Source of the DNA: Hymenopus coronatus | Taxonomy: Eukaryota > Arthropoda > Insecta > Mantodea > Hymenopodidae | Assembly (NCBI GenBank): GCA_030762935.1 | Contig: CM060900.1 | Coordinates: 404,077,632 to 404,141,631 of the forward strand | Length of the DNA stretch: 64,000 nt | Reading direction: 5' to 3' | In this document: positions 45,446-57,079 of the stretch, piece after piece | How the letters are laid out: each line of letters starts with the position of its first letter | Position numbering within the stretch: the stretch's first letter is position 1 | Position numbers and translations under genes: made by a program | Notes under the pieces: generated by a model | Seen by the model: the letters and a program-made list of their open reading frames with translations, nothing else | Database searches by the model: none | Told to the model about the DNA's origin: nothing

Positions 45446-46673
45446 TTTGTGCTTATTTCATTGTATTGCAGCAGAAACTCAATGCTCTGCATTGAGTTTC
45501 CATAATTTGTGTAAATATTTTAATTACTTCATATCCATATTTTAATTAATGAGTTTGTTCCTAATATTATGGTAATATTGGTTTATTTTGGTAGTGTGCC
45601 AAATGGATTTGTGTCTTGTATATTGTTTGAAAGTTTGTACCAAGAATAGGGAATCTTTTATGCCTGCAGGAAGGTATTCAAAAGGGATCTTAGTTTATGG
45701 TTTCGTTTCAAAGGTCAGGAGTTGTTTACATCCACGTGGTTATGAAAAGCATAGCTTGTAGTTCACGCCAGTAAAATTAGAAACATGCTACCCGGGAATA
45801 AAATCTTGGGAGACGCGGTAGACAACCAATGGGAAGCTAATACGTCAGCATAGAGATAAGTATAGGAGGGGGTAATCAAAGCATTGCAGAGCCACGTCTA
45901 CACGTTCTGAATTGTGAAAATTCACTCTTTGTGGATAAACCAATAGGGAAGGTTAGAGAGATTTTGAGAAGCATGAGATGACGCCATGGTTCATTAAGTT
46001 TGTGTACAGTGAATATCCCGAACTAAACAGAAGATAGGAGTTCGAAGTATTTTAAGAGTAAAGTGGCAAAGCCATATTATGATTATAAATAGATATTGGG
46101 GTTAGGGAATGTTTTTTGTACTTATAAAACCTAGAATACTTTTGGCACGTGGGCAGACAAAAGATTTGTGTATAAAGCATTTCAAGACCAACATTATGGG
46201 ATTATATATATATATATATATATATATATCTATTAACAGTATGTGAACTCTAATTTATTTCCCTAATACCCAACCGACATCCTGGTAGCCGAATCGCTAT
46301 TTCTCCTCCAAACCCTGTGATCAACTATTATATACAACGTGCCCAATACTTCATGCAAGTTAGTCTGGGTTATGAGTATCAGGCCCATCAGCAGTGCTAA
46401 GGTATGCTGCTTGCTCCACCAGTGCATTATATACCCTTTCCTAACACAGAGTAGCTATGTTAACTTAATTAATCCACTTAAATAATAAAACAAAGCCTTT
46501 GCATTTGTGAATTTTTTCTCTAAGCGTACAAATTTTTTTAATGTAAATATAATTGCAATTATTTTTAGATAGTATAAATCAATAATTTGTTATTATGAAT
46601 ACATTATTTCTATTATTGTAACATAATTGTACATATATGATATATTTTTGTAAATCTATAATGGATGTGTCCA
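45446..46673. other. no gene seen; (TA)n at 46204-46229
   Basis: Contains a 26-bp (TA)n run. 45560-46330 is less AT-rich and includes ccaaccgacatcctggtagc, which I considered as possible LTR or leader sequence but could not support. Confidence 0.5.
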
Positions 46674-47154
46674 TATATAGGGTCATTAAATTATAAGATT
46701 AACCCCTCTCGCGGCCTCTCCACTGGTTGTGAGATCCAAGAGTCACCAGGAAGGTGGTGCCGGCAAAGGTGTACTGGAGTCCTTACCTTAACTGAATACT
46801 GAAAATATTGACCATCTGCTCCCAAACATGCAGTATAACAAGTTAAAGATGTTTTCACTCATTCACATAAGCTCAGCAGCAGAAATCCCTTTGTAATCTA
46901 TAGAAACTTAGTGCATCAAGCAAGAAATCATAAGGGTTCCTGCTGCTAAGCTTAGATGAGTGAGTGAGAATATTTTCGATAATTGTACTCCACATATGTG
47001 AGCAGAAGGTCAACATTTCCGTAATTTATCTTAAGATAGGTATTTTAGTGCACCTTTGCAGATACCACTTTCCCAGCACTCTTAGGTCTGTCGTGCAGTG
47101 GAGAGAGGCCGCAACAGGGGTTACTGTACAATTTAATGACCCTATACAATGTAT
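46674..47154. mobile_element. foldback element, about 480-bp imperfect palindrome
   Basis: Left end tatagggtcattaaat and right end atttaatgaccctata are perfect inverted copies. Inward, left cctctcgcggcctctccact matches the reversed right arm (cctgttgcggcctctctcca), left gtgccggcaaaggtgtactg matches gtatctgcaaaggtgcacta, and left attgaccatctgctc matches gttgaccttctgctc. The arms (about 230 nt each) pair over nearly the whole length. No coding content. A MITE or foldback transposon is the best explanation. Confidence 0.8.
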
Positions 47155-47335
47155 TATAATGATTAACAGGATCAGTAAGGATTGAATTGATCATCACTTT
47201 CATGTTTGGTACTTTGCTATAACATGCTCTGATACCTTCATAGCTAACCTGCCTTTAGTTAATAAATTTTTCATTTGGTCCCCCCATCAACTTTTGCACT
47301 CACCCCCATATAAACATTGTACAGTATTCTATCCT

Positions 47336-48860
47336 CTATGTACAGTTTTTCTCATCCTTTCTTAGCTTGTTTGATTTTTTGAAAACCATAATTTTAGATT
47401 TGTTCTTATTAACCTTTAAACCACATTTCTTACAATATCTACTGATTGCTTTGATGATACATGTTAGTCCTGTGATTGATGTTACACCTGTTACTAAATC
47501 ATATGCAAAGTGAAGACTTAGAATATTCCTATTATTGATTACAGGACAATGTAAGTTATTTCTTTCAATTTCTTTTAAAATATCATCAATGCATAAATTA
47601 AATAGAATAGGGCTTAGTTTACATCCTTGTCTCAAGTCCATTGTGTTATATACCCATTTTGTGATCCTATTCTGCTCGAGTTTGATACAAAACTCATTTT
47701 CATCCAAGTCTCTAAATTACCCCTATGAACTTATTACTCATTCCTTTTTTGGCAAATTTAGTTCATAGTTTCTCCCTGTGATATCAAAAGCTTTCTGCAG
47801 GTCAACAGAAAACATATACCTACCCTTTTGTTGCTCAAACATTTATCAATCAATGTTCTTACTGTAAAAAGGTTATCAACAGTCCTCTTGCCTTTCCTAA
47901 GTCCTGTTTGAAACTCTGCCAACCTAGTTTTCATTTATGCCCATTTGTGTAATCTGTTTTTCAACACTCCTGCAAAAACTTTCTCCAGCTAATCCCCCTA
48001 TAATTCATTGGGTTATTGACATTACAATTATTCCTTTCCTCCAGTTATTATAAGCTTTCCCCTCTGGAATGTTATATTGATTTGCCTAACCAATATTTGC
48101 TTTCCATTATCATCATGATACCATAGTTTCCAAAATTGACCTTGAATTTAGTAAACTCCACACATTTTGTTTGTTTTCAGTTTCGTAATTTGTTCCATCA
48201 CCTCTGACTCCTCTACATCTCTGTCTAACTGTTCTGCATGAGCCCACACCCCTCCCAGCAAACTACAAACTTGTTTCATGTTTAATTTATTACTTAAAAT
48301 ATTGGCTCTATTGAGTTGGTATGATTATATTCAAACTCATTTCTTACAAGCTCTCTTTAATGATTCTGCTTTCCTCTGTGTTTGCTGCCATGTACATCTT
48401 GTAGCTAATTTTTTCACCCCATTCTTTTTTTTTTTTTTTTTCTCTCTCTCCAATAAACACCTATGTCCCCATCTCATGTTCAGAATTCGTTGCCTTTCTA
48501 CATTCATCTCCAGTTTGTTTCCATCTCCGTATCTCTTTTTATCCTTTCTTTCATCAGTCTACACTCATCGTTGTACCGCCCTTTCCTTTCTCATCATTCT
48601 TTTCCCAGCCCATTTCATACTCCACATTATCTGGTCTATTGCTACCTTTACTTTCACTTCATATAGTGAGTGCTCTGTATCCATTTCTATCCTTTCTTGG
48701 CTAGAACCCAATACTTGGCTAAAGAAGTCCTCCCTTTTCTTCCATTTAAATTTTTGTATAAATTTACCATAATCACAAGATTTTGCCTTCTACTATTCAC
48801 ATTCAATCTCATGATTACTGGAAAATGGCTACTGTCTACTTTTGTTGAATTCTTGGTTAA
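47336..48860 (-). pseudogene. non-LTR retrotransposon ORF2 relic (EN plus RT)
   Basis: Minus strand: DSSHFPVIMRLNV near 48830-48790 is the terminal SxHxPV block of an AP-endonuclease domain. A stretch with T-run damage follows. Then EKVFAGVLKNRLHKWA, AEFQTGLRKGKRTVDNLFTV near 47990-47860, FSVDLQKAFDITG near 47800, and the open block 47707-47336 (MDLRQGCKLSPILFNLCIDD, then LSLHFAYDLVTGVTSITG where the catalytic box is AYDL). Dead copy. Confidence 0.8.
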
Positions 48861-49855
48861 ATCTTAATTGTGAATATTGGGATAGAATAAAATAACTTTT
48901 CTACCTTCTAGCTATGCAGTAGAGAAAGGAAAAAGGTATACATATTTAGTGCAGAAGCAGGAATACTGGGAAGAATTGCAGTTACAGTGGTTCCGTAGTA
49001 CAGAAATAAAAGCATTCCTATTGATCGGCCAATATTATGTGGAAAAAAAAGTGAATGAACTGGCAATAGGTCTTGCGAGTTAAGATTTCTTTTCTTTGGT
49101 TGAGTTACATAAATTAACATTAGGCTTGGCATACAAAGTGCTCAATTGAAATAGAATTGGTTTTATTTCAAATGTGATTTTCATTTGTCCTTATGAAGTG
49201 GCATCAGAAATACCTGAGCTTAAACTTTCAATAACATAAGGTTATCAAATTAGTGACAATTGGCAGGCAAAGCCTTACACAGTCTTTCAAAGCAAGAATA
49301 TTATTGTCAGTCTGGATGATATGAGTGCTGATTTTCTGTCCCAATTATTCATTCCCAGCTCAGGACAGTGGCATCAAGTGTGCTCAAATATAACATTCTG
49401 TAAAAAATAGAAAATGTTCCTGAAGTACAAAACTGGTGACACTGATATGACTATCAGTTGCTATTTTATTAGATAAACTTCAAATAAAATGTACAATATA
49501 TTGACAGTGCAAATCAGATTAACATAAGAGAATTATCTACGTACATTGAAAGAAATTACATTAGTTATGAAAGCAGAGTAAGCCTAGATTAAAATGGAAT
49601 AGTAATATAAACTACCAGAAAATATAGTTTTTGGGATTCAGCTTTACAGCAATTTATAATTTTGCAATCTGTTATACTTTGAGGAATTATTTTTATTTTA
49701 TATTGTGTTTTATAACTTATGAAACAGCAATGTCCATTATAAAAACAGTTCATCAGTGTCAGACATTTGAGTAGTTTAAACAACAAAAACCTCTTCACTA
49801 GCAGGTATATAAAGAACTGTACTTTGCAATTTTAACCTGAAAATTTTCTTTATAG
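48861..49855. other. no gene seen (intron)
   Basis: AT-rich DNA ending in the acceptor of the 98-nt ST7 exon. Confidence 0.5.
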
Positions 49856-49953
49856 GAAGGGACACTAATGTGCTAATATACATAAAAAGAAGATTGGCAA
49901 TGTGTGCAAGAAAACTGGGGAAGCTCAAGGAAGCTGTGAAAATGTTCCGTGAT
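49856..49953 (+). CDS. ST7: ST7 exon, short (98 nt)
   Basis: Acceptor tctttatag, donor gtaagt at 49954. It enters with two bases completing an Arg codon and ends in phase 0. Encodes [19 protein letters not shown] followed by [14 protein letters not shown], a near-invariant ST7 block; the KLGKLKEA wording resembles insect homologs (recalled, not searched). Too short for an open-frame listing; found from peptide similarity and splice sites. Flanking intron DNA has no other coding signal. Confidence 0.95.
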
Positions 49954-50649
49954 GTAAGTATCTCATCTTCCAGCTTGTGAAATCAGTCCAATTTATTTCT
50001 TATAGATCTACTTCTTGAGTAATCACTACTTCTTTATTCATGTTTTTGTATATTAGGGATTTCCCAATTTTTATTACATAAGCACCATAGCAAAGAAAAA
50101 TAAAGTAAAATTCTGAGCCTTCATTTTGATGCATTGCCATGTTATAGGGAATTGCTTGCCCTACTCTACACTTTTCAAACTAGTTTTGTTTCCTCTGTTT
50201 CCTCCTCTGTGTGCTGGCTAATTGATTCTTGTGGAGTCTGTTTTGTACAGAGATTGATACATTCTGAGACTTAGTGCTGCTACAATGTCAAAACTTCTGC
50301 ATACTTGGACTAAGAAAGTTCATGTGTGATCCCTATGTGACAACAAAATCTTGTTGGAGATGCGAGACAATGAATTTATAGACAGATTCCCTGTTGCTTA
50401 TGTGCTTCACAGATAAATATTTTCTAATGTTATGAATAGAGTTAAAAATGGATTCTATTTTTTATAAAACACAGAAATTAAATCAATGTGTTCTTATAGA
50501 GGAAAGACTTGAGGACACCAAATAAAAGCTAGAACAAAGTCTAAAGACAATTCACAGGGGTCAGGAATTTTGCAAACCTTGGTCTGGAATGTTGCTAAAC
50601 TTTTAAAATTAAAACCCTATAAAATGAGTATAGTTTAGAAATTGCAGCC

Positions 50650-50810
50650 ATGTGATGATGTGAGTGCAGTTAGTTTCTGCAATGGGTGTTGGATTATGTT
50701 AATGATCACTCTGTTTGCATTGTATTTTTTATGGATGAAGCATGGTTTTATTTACATGTCCATGATGAGTTAATGAGTGCTAATGCAACTTTTCTTAAAA
50801 GGTGAGAGAT
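50650..50810 (+). pseudogene. possible transposase fragment
   Basis: WVLDYVNDHSVCIVFFMDEA then WFYLHVHDELMSANATF resembles the first acidic motif (DEAxFxLxGxVNxxN) of insect mariner-like transposases. Nothing else of the protein is recognisable. Confidence 0.35.
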
Positions 50811-51264
50811 GTGTGGTGACTGAAGGACATAATTTCTAACATCTTATATGATTTAGGTATGTGGTTACTGTAATCGTAATTTCCATGAAACATTTATGTG
50901 CTGAAATTTAAGGGGCTATGAATATCCATTGCCAAGAAAATTTGCATTAGGCTGGCCATGCGTCCAAATGAAGGCTCTAAATTATTAGACCATTAGAGGG
51001 ATATTCCTTGTATGCTTAAGGAAAAATAATGTAATAGAATAAATCTTTATCACAACTCAATACTCTTAAATATGCTTATTAAAATAAGTTTGTGAAAGAC
51101 AGTAGTTACATGCCTTTCCTGGTTAACTGACAGTACAGTAGGTTGTGTGTGTACCATTAAAATACTCTCGGAAAAATGTTTGAAGTGTGTCATTTTTGTA
51201 GGTTAATATTCTTTAACTGGGTTTAAATGAAATTAATGCTAAAATCAAGTATGAATTTACAGAG

Positions 51265-51400
51265 CCTAGAGTTATTTGATATCAATCTTCTCAGCATAAG
51301 AGACAATCCTCCCCCCACAGAAAAAGAAAAAGATCCCTTAACCTGGTAACGCACACCCAACTGATGTTTGAATTTGGGCCCTCGCATATGATTTAAGATT
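51265..51400 (-). repeat. possible SINE family a fragment
   Basis: ttatttgatatcaatcttct, aacctggtaacgcacaccca and tttgaatttgggccctcgca keep the block order of the reversed SINE a copies but with poor identity. Confidence 0.35.
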
Positions 51401-51619
51401 TTTGTTTTTTCAGTCTTTGTTCATTGGTGGGATTATGGTGCTAATAGTATTTTTTATTTTCATTCTAATCTTTCCTAGTATTTCTTCATAACTTGGCTTA
51501 AATTGATTATTGCAGTGGTGGAGTTCAGGTTGTAATTGCCTTTAACACATAAACCTAAGGGTTTATTATATTATCTACTATCACTGTTGTTTTAGTTATA
51601 TATTTCTAACTAAGTTTCC

Positions 51620-53975
51620 TGTAGGAAAATCATCATTTGGATTTACCAGACACAAAAGTTCATATCTTTTCCTACCCAGTGTTTTACATTTGAAGACTAT
51701 ATGAGACAGTTTCATTCTCTTTGTTACATATCCTGATACTGGTTCCTCTCTAAAGATTCCCATTGTATGTAGGTGTTTCCATAATCTGCATGTCTCATCA
51801 AGAGCCGGATTTTTAGGTTTATTTTGGATCTACTGAGTTTAAGTACATCTTCAGTGACTAAGGAGGACATACTGCTCATCATTTTCTTACTGTGCTTGCA
51901 TCCCTCTGATTGAAGCCATCACCATTGATGGTCATGATTAATCCACTCAGCAATGTATCTTCAAACAGTGTTTAAAGGTATGCTGAAATATTAATTCAGG
52001 TACAGTAAATGTTTAAGCAGGTCCTATTCTTGCAAGGATACCTGCTTCTTCATGCCTAAAATTTCTTTATGTCCAGGCACCCATCCAAGATTTGTGTTGT
52101 TCCAACAGTTACATTAGGCAGTTCCAGACTGACTTAGATATTATCTAATAACTTGCAATTGTTTTTGGCACAGCTGTCGGAGAAAATCCAAATGATGGTT
52201 CCTATGTAGGCTCTTTTTAGATTCTCTTTGATACAGGTTTCAATTGCATAGACTTCATCTAGAAATACAGTGATATTGTGACCAAGAGCAGCATACATAT
52301 CATACTTTGGCACTTCCCCATATATTCTGGCTCCAGATCTTGCTCATTTTAGAACTGTGTACCAGATTAGGTTACCTTTAGAACTTTGCATTTTCTTCTG
52401 ACTCTATTCTAACACTATGTTGAATGGCTCATTAAAATGTAATTTTGGTTGTATTTAATCACCATTCATCTCAATATGAGGGTTTTGATTAAAGTTGTAA
52501 TAGTTTTGTGCCCTAAGGTATTAGGGTTATACCAATATGAGTTTAGGTTCAGTCGATAAGTCCCCAGTGTAGCACTCACTTTGATATATATTTCAATAGG
52601 AGGCAGGTTAAAGATGACTTCCATTGCAACTGATGTGGCATTATCATTGTTCCTGTTATGCAAAAGCAAGCCAACTTTGAACACTGCAAAGTTTGTTGTC
52701 TGCTTATTTTTTACTTACTTTAGGCCATCACATCAGTGACTAGTAGGTGAATATGGGTCTCATAACTGCTTTTTTAATGTAGAAATAGGATAAATTTTGT
52801 CTTAGAGAGATTTACCTAAAGTTTGCTTCCTTGCACTACTTTATATTGCTGGTATACTTACCCTGGATGAGTATGACATTTCTTCAGCAAATCCTTGTTT
52901 ATAGAACCTTAAGTTCTTCAAATTCTCCAATGGATCATCTACAACCAAACCCTATTAAAGTAAGGATAGAACCCCACCCTGCAGACATCCCTGGCTCCAG
53001 ATACCTGCAAAATGTTTTGGAGCACATTAATGAGAATCTTCCTGGCTTCCAGCATAGTTTTTATTCACCTGCAGCAGGTGTCATTTATCCTATGCTTTTT
53101 AGTTACCAGGATTATATGATGCACATGATACATTATCAAAAGCACCTTCTATATCAAGAAATACTCCAAGAGGAATGCTTTGATTGTTCAATAAATTTTC
53201 TATTCTTTTGATCAATTGGTGAAGAGCTGTCTTCCATTATTTTCTTTCCCTAATGTGCTAATCAATACGTTTTGCCATCATTTTTAAAATAAGTGATAAT
53301 AAGCTAATAGGACTATATGATTTTGCCTGATTGTGAATTCGACCAGGTATGGGTATAGATACCACTTACTGACATTCATGTTGGTACATACGAGAGTGCT
53401 AGTCTGGTTCTAAACATTCTGCATAGGACTGATATGATGGATAAGTGGGACCAGGAAAATATCATATGGACCAGGTGAATTATAAGAATCAAATGAGCCT
53501 ATAGCCTGAAGGATTTTGTTGTAGTCAAATATCCTTGATGCTACTCTCTGATCTTCCCCAGATGCTTTCCTTCCAAGGAACAATGTTTGCTGGAGACAAT
53601 CATCTTTGGAATGTATGGTCACTGAATCTGGGAAGTGTGCTTGTATAAGTAACTAATTTTCCATATGGTTCGATCAAGTTCTTTAAGGTCCCCAATGAAT
53701 TATTTGGTACTTTGGCCATAATCCTCTGTATGTGCATCATGTCAGAAATATTTTTTATCCCTTTACATAGTCTCCTCCAAGAAGGGTTTTTTTTTTTTTT
53801 TTTTTTTTTTTTTTGCCTTGCATGTTGTGGGTTTGTCTGTATTGTGCCTAACCACCAGCATTTATCTGCTCCACCATTTCTTAAGCCTCTTGGCAGAAAC
53901 AGTGGTTTTGGGACAGTTATTATAATACAAGGTTGTAATGGCCTCTTGAAACTGTTCTGTCTCAATATTTAATGT
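51620..53975 (-). pseudogene. LINE ORF2 relic with RNase H domain
   Basis: Minus strand from N to C: SWRRLCKGIKNISDMMHI (53780-53740, after a T-run); SFDSYNSPGPYDIFLVPLIH at 53490-53420; NQAKSYSPISLLSLILKMM at 53320-53270; FLDIEGAFDN-type peptide near 53140; AMEVIFNLPPIEIYIKVSAT and LGTYRLNLNS at 52625-52540; RNase H peptide SGARIYGEVPKYDMYAALG, then VYAIETCIKENLKRAYIG and IFSDS near 52340-52160; terminal LKLSRSKINLKIRLLMRHAD near 51830. This order fits a jockey/I-like LINE with RNase H. Heavily frameshifted. Confidence 0.8.
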
Positions 53976-54184
53976 ATTTCTTACTGTATGTTTTATTGAC
54001 CTAATATGACCCTCATAACATGTCCTGCCAGTAGTTAAAGTGAAACAAGAGTGTTTTTAATGCCAATTCATTTTCTAAAATTAAATTATTCACATTGGGC
54101 AAGTTCAAAAGGTTTTAAATAAACAAAAAAAAAAAAAAAAAATATATCTTTTTCATAAAATATGTCTTGAATGTTTTGTTGCAG

Positions 54185-54375
54185 CTAACCAAAGAGGTTC
54201 CACCCATCATGAATGTTTTAAACATCCACGAGAACTTAATAGAAGCATTACTAGAAATGCAGGCTTATGCAGATGTACAGGCTGTACTTGCTAAATATGA
54301 TGATATCAGCTTACCAAAATCAGCTACAATTTGTTACACTGCAGCACTACTGAAAGCAAGAGTGGTGGCAGATAA
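54185..54375 (+). CDS. ST7: ST7 exon, last one visible
   Basis: Acceptor ttttgttgcag, donor gtgagt at 54376, 191 nt, starts phase 0 and ends two bases into a Lys codon. Encodes [20 protein letters not shown], then [27 protein letters not shown] and [14 protein letters not shown], all highly conserved in ST7. The next expected exon (family motifs around [20 protein letters not shown]) was not seen before 64000, so the following intron is at least 9.6 kb within this window. Confidence 0.95.
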
Positions 54376-55030
54376 GTGAGTAATTATTTTTTCTCTCTTG
54401 TTTTTACGTATTTATTTATTTTTGCTTATTGGGAGCAAACCTAGATGTATCATAGTTTGAACTATAAGGGTCTCTTAATGAGTAATGTCCTACTTCGGTA
54501 ATGTTCTACTTTGGTTTTTTCACTCTAAAGCATGTTGGGAGTATGATACATTGGAAGTGAATTACGTGATGTTTCCTGGGGTATGTGCACAGCTTTTGTT
54601 CTACAGATGGCACAGTTGCACGAGGCATTTAACCCTTAATGTGCTAGGTTAAAGCTTATTCTGAAATTGAAAATATTAGTGCTATTCACACCACTCATGT
54701 ACATTATTACTAGTATTGTGTAAATGTAAGTGAGCAAATCTGACTTATCTTGATTTGAAAAAAAATTCACTAAGATGCTGGATGTGAAAGCGGTCTGAAA
54801 ACTATATATATTTAAACATTGGTACTACACACTCACAGGTTCACTCTAAATGGATTTTCTTTGATAAAGTTTGAAACACTTATTTGGATCTTGGGCTTGT
54901 TAGGTACTGGTACTGAGACAGCACATATAACCTGAGAATATGAGCACCCATCACTGTCATCAGTTAAGTCACCTGAGCTGTTGTTACACCCAACTTTCTG
55001 CAGATTGGCTGTTTTCTGCTTCTTTAATAC
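54376..55030. other. no gene seen (intron after last visible ST7 exon)
   Basis: The minus frame at 54833-55033 (VPVPNKPKIQISVSNF) matches nothing I recognise. Confidence 0.45.

Positions 55031-55031
<1 letters not shown>

Positions 55032-55057
<26 letters not shown>
55032..55057 (+). repeat. (AT)n microsatellite
   Basis: About 13 AT units, immediately before the shared LINE-end-like block. Confidence 0.95.
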
Positions 55058-55061
<4 letters not shown>

Positions 55062-55125
55062 TATTTTCCTCGGTTGAGGGCTACCATGCAAACAAAATGT
55101 AACTATACAATTGACATTTTTTTTT
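55058..55125 (+). repeat. repeat block shared with the window end
   Basis: ttttcctcggttgagggcta then ccatgcaaacaaaatgtaac matches 63940-64000 (tttcctcaattgagggctgc, catgtagacaaagtataact). Possibly the 3' end of the LINE whose C-terminus lies at 55870-56105 on the minus strand. Confidence 0.65.
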
Positions 55126-55869
55126 AAAAATAACGTGCAATTACAAAAAAGTATAGAAAACATCAAATTAGTAATAATAAACTTCAAATGTAATACAAAT
55201 AACATATACCAATCTTGTCATAACATTCTACACTATTAGCTACAAAATCATATAACAAAATTTTAATGAATTTTATTCTTCTGAACCAAACAATTCAGTT
55301 GTCATGGAATTGTTTGAACATTGCCATTATATCTCTCTCAATATTTCTTTCGATCCTGTATTTGAATATTACTCAGAAAGCTCTAAAAATGAGCTGAACT
55401 ACCCACATATACATGTATAACCTCATAATCTTACATCTAGGAATGCCCTTTAAACACATTTTAAGTGGCTTTGAATGGCATCAGTGCATGCTGCTGACAT
55501 CTGTTGATGATTGCGCAAAGCATAGATCCAGCCACAAATGCAGTTTGTAACTACCTTAACCTCACTTACAGACACCAACAGTTCTGTTTGCATTTGGACA
55601 CCAAAGGGTTAACATGGCCTCGGAGAATTATATTCATTACAAACAATGTGCAATCATTGAATTTCTCATTTTGGAGAAAAAACATTAGGGATTATTCACA
55701 GGCATTTGCATAATGTATATGGAACATCTGCAGTTGAGAGGAGTACAAATTATTGCCCATAGAGAGTACATAAATATATTAGACATTGTCAATTTGGTTC
55801 TATATACAACAGAAATAATGTAAGAAACAAAAATACTGTCAAATCAATTAAACACAAGAGAAATATAAG
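55126..55869. other. probable LINE 3' UTR and unassigned DNA
   Basis: No coding frame recognised. It lies between the shared end block and the LINE C-terminus on the minus strand, so it may be that element's 3' untranslated region. Confidence 0.4.
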
Positions 55870-56105
55870 AACTACATCAGTTATTAACAAATTCTTAAAT
55901 TGAAGAGAATGCCTTATTTACTAAATATTTACTCAGCTCTTTTTTGAATTAATTTACATTGTTTATTGACTTTATTTCATTAGGAATTTTATTTTACAAT
56001 ACAAATCCTTTATACTTTGGACTTGTTCAAATATTGCTAGTCTATGGTATACTACACTGTAGTCATTCCTATGTCTAGCATTTTATTCATGATTTTCATA
56101 GTTTA
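55870..56105 (-). pseudogene. LINE ORF2 extreme C-terminus (jockey/CR1-like)
   Basis: Minus-strand reading across frames gives IKSINNVN, KKELSKYLVNKAFYS-like peptide, the usual end of CR1/jockey-like ORF2 (NKLPxEIKxINNVxxFKKxLKxYLxxxAFYSxxEF). Several stops. Confidence 0.5.
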
Positions 56106-56199
56106 TTTTATTAAAATTTGTCTTTGTATGCAGTACAGTGGGCACAGAGGGTGAGGGCATCAGAGGCAGAACTCTCAAGATTTGCTCTGGGCAAGAAAA

Positions 56200-56880
56200 T
56201 CACTCCACTACTGTTAGGTCCGACTTATTGCAGCTCCTCTTTTGTTTTCGAATTGAGCAACTTTATTATGAAAAAAGATGATGTTCCACCAGAAAATTGA
56301 TCTGGAGTGCATTGAATCAGCTGTACAAACTCAAAAGTTCTACAGGTCAAACTAAAAGACACAGCGAAACCTTGTACGGGGAATCTTCGATTGTGCCACT
56401 GAAGATGTTCACCGCAGTTGTGGTGAAACATCTGGATCATCTTACTCCAGCAGACCATGGCAAAACAGTCTGGAAATAACTCCTAGTTGTATAAACTAAA
56501 AGTAGTTTAAAAACCAGATCCAAAGGACATTTCACACATCTGAAATTCAAAGAAGAGGACGAATCACCAGTAGCATTTCACTTTTGGAAAGAAAACCATA
56601 ATCCAGACCCAAATTCAAAACTACTAAAAAAATTGACAGGCCATAGCAAACTACATGGGAAAACATCTTAATATGGAAACACAAAGACCACCTCATAAAC
56701 TTGAAATCCTGCTAGTTGACAAATATGGAAACATAAAACGCCACCTCATAAACTTTGAAATCATGCTAGAAGTAGTTCATCACTCCGCTGCCAAAAAGGA
56801 GACTGCAGGCAACTCCAAACCAGCAGTAGTCGTCAGACCCCAAGGTTGAAAATGGAAGCAACGGATGCAGAAACTAAACC
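56200..56880 (+). pseudogene. Penelope-like element (family A), GIY-YIG end, split
   Basis: MKKDDVPPEN, SGVH and ISCTNSKVLQVKLK correspond to the GIY-YIG start of the 62161 copy (DEIPPEN, SGIYQIKCTN, FYIGQTKR). The frame resumes after a 134-bp insertion as SLKTRSK-type peptide and SPVAFHFWKENHNPDPN, with the 3' end tgaaaatggaagcaacggat near 56846. The hammerhead-like stem is largely lost here. Confidence 0.75.
56359..56492 (+). mobile_element. 5'-truncated PLE family B insertion with 10-bp TSD
   Basis: aaactaaaag at 56349-56358 is repeated at 56493-56502 and encloses 134 bp of family B 3' end: ctgaagatgttcaccgcagt, tgaaacatctggatcatctt, caaaacagtctggaaataac, tcctagttgtat. It interrupts family A inside the endonuclease coding region. 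Confidence 0.85.
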
Positions 56881-57079
56881 CTCATAAATAAAAAATGTAA
56901 ATAACTTAGTGTTGAAGGTTGACTCCACAAATACATTTTTATAATTTGAACATCACTGTTACTAAATTGCTTTAAACATCAATTAATTGACATTACTGTG
57001 TTTTATCTTATGTCCTATGAGAATATTTCAGTTATTATATTTTTAATTTCAGTCTTGTTGATGGAGGTAATAGTGAAGT

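Larger units (their letters stand above)
16645..54375 (+). other. ST7: ST7 gene, partial (five internal exons and four introns)
   Basis: Five blocks at 16645-16807, 21459-21629, 40009-40242, 49856-49953 and 54185-54375 translate in consecutive order into an ST7-family protein. Every block has an AG acceptor and a GT donor (gtatgt, gtatgt, gtaagt, gtaagt, gtgagt), and reading phase is kept across each join (boundary phases 0/1/1/1/0/2). The joined piece is 857 nt, about 286 residues, roughly half of a typical ST7 protein. Introns are about 4.7, 18.4, 9.6 and 4.2 kb and are filled with transposon relics, mostly antisense or degraded. The N-terminal membrane exons and the C-terminal exons were searched for by eye and not found, so they probably lie outside. 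ST7 is a conserved multi-pass membrane protein, a candidate tumour suppressor in human with poorly defined biochemistry. The exons look intact and under constraint, unlike all else here. Confidence 0.93.

Noticed and set aside
45560..46330. Possible solo LTR
   Set aside because: No matching second copy, no clear TG...CA ends with TSD, and no primer-binding site could be defined.
48278..48772. 164-codon hydrophobic + strand frame
   Set aside because: Antisense to the EN-RT linker of a LINE; hydrophobicity comes from T-rich sequence.
52831..53211. 126-codon + strand frame
   Set aside because: Antisense to recognisable LINE ORF2 peptides; no domain of its own.
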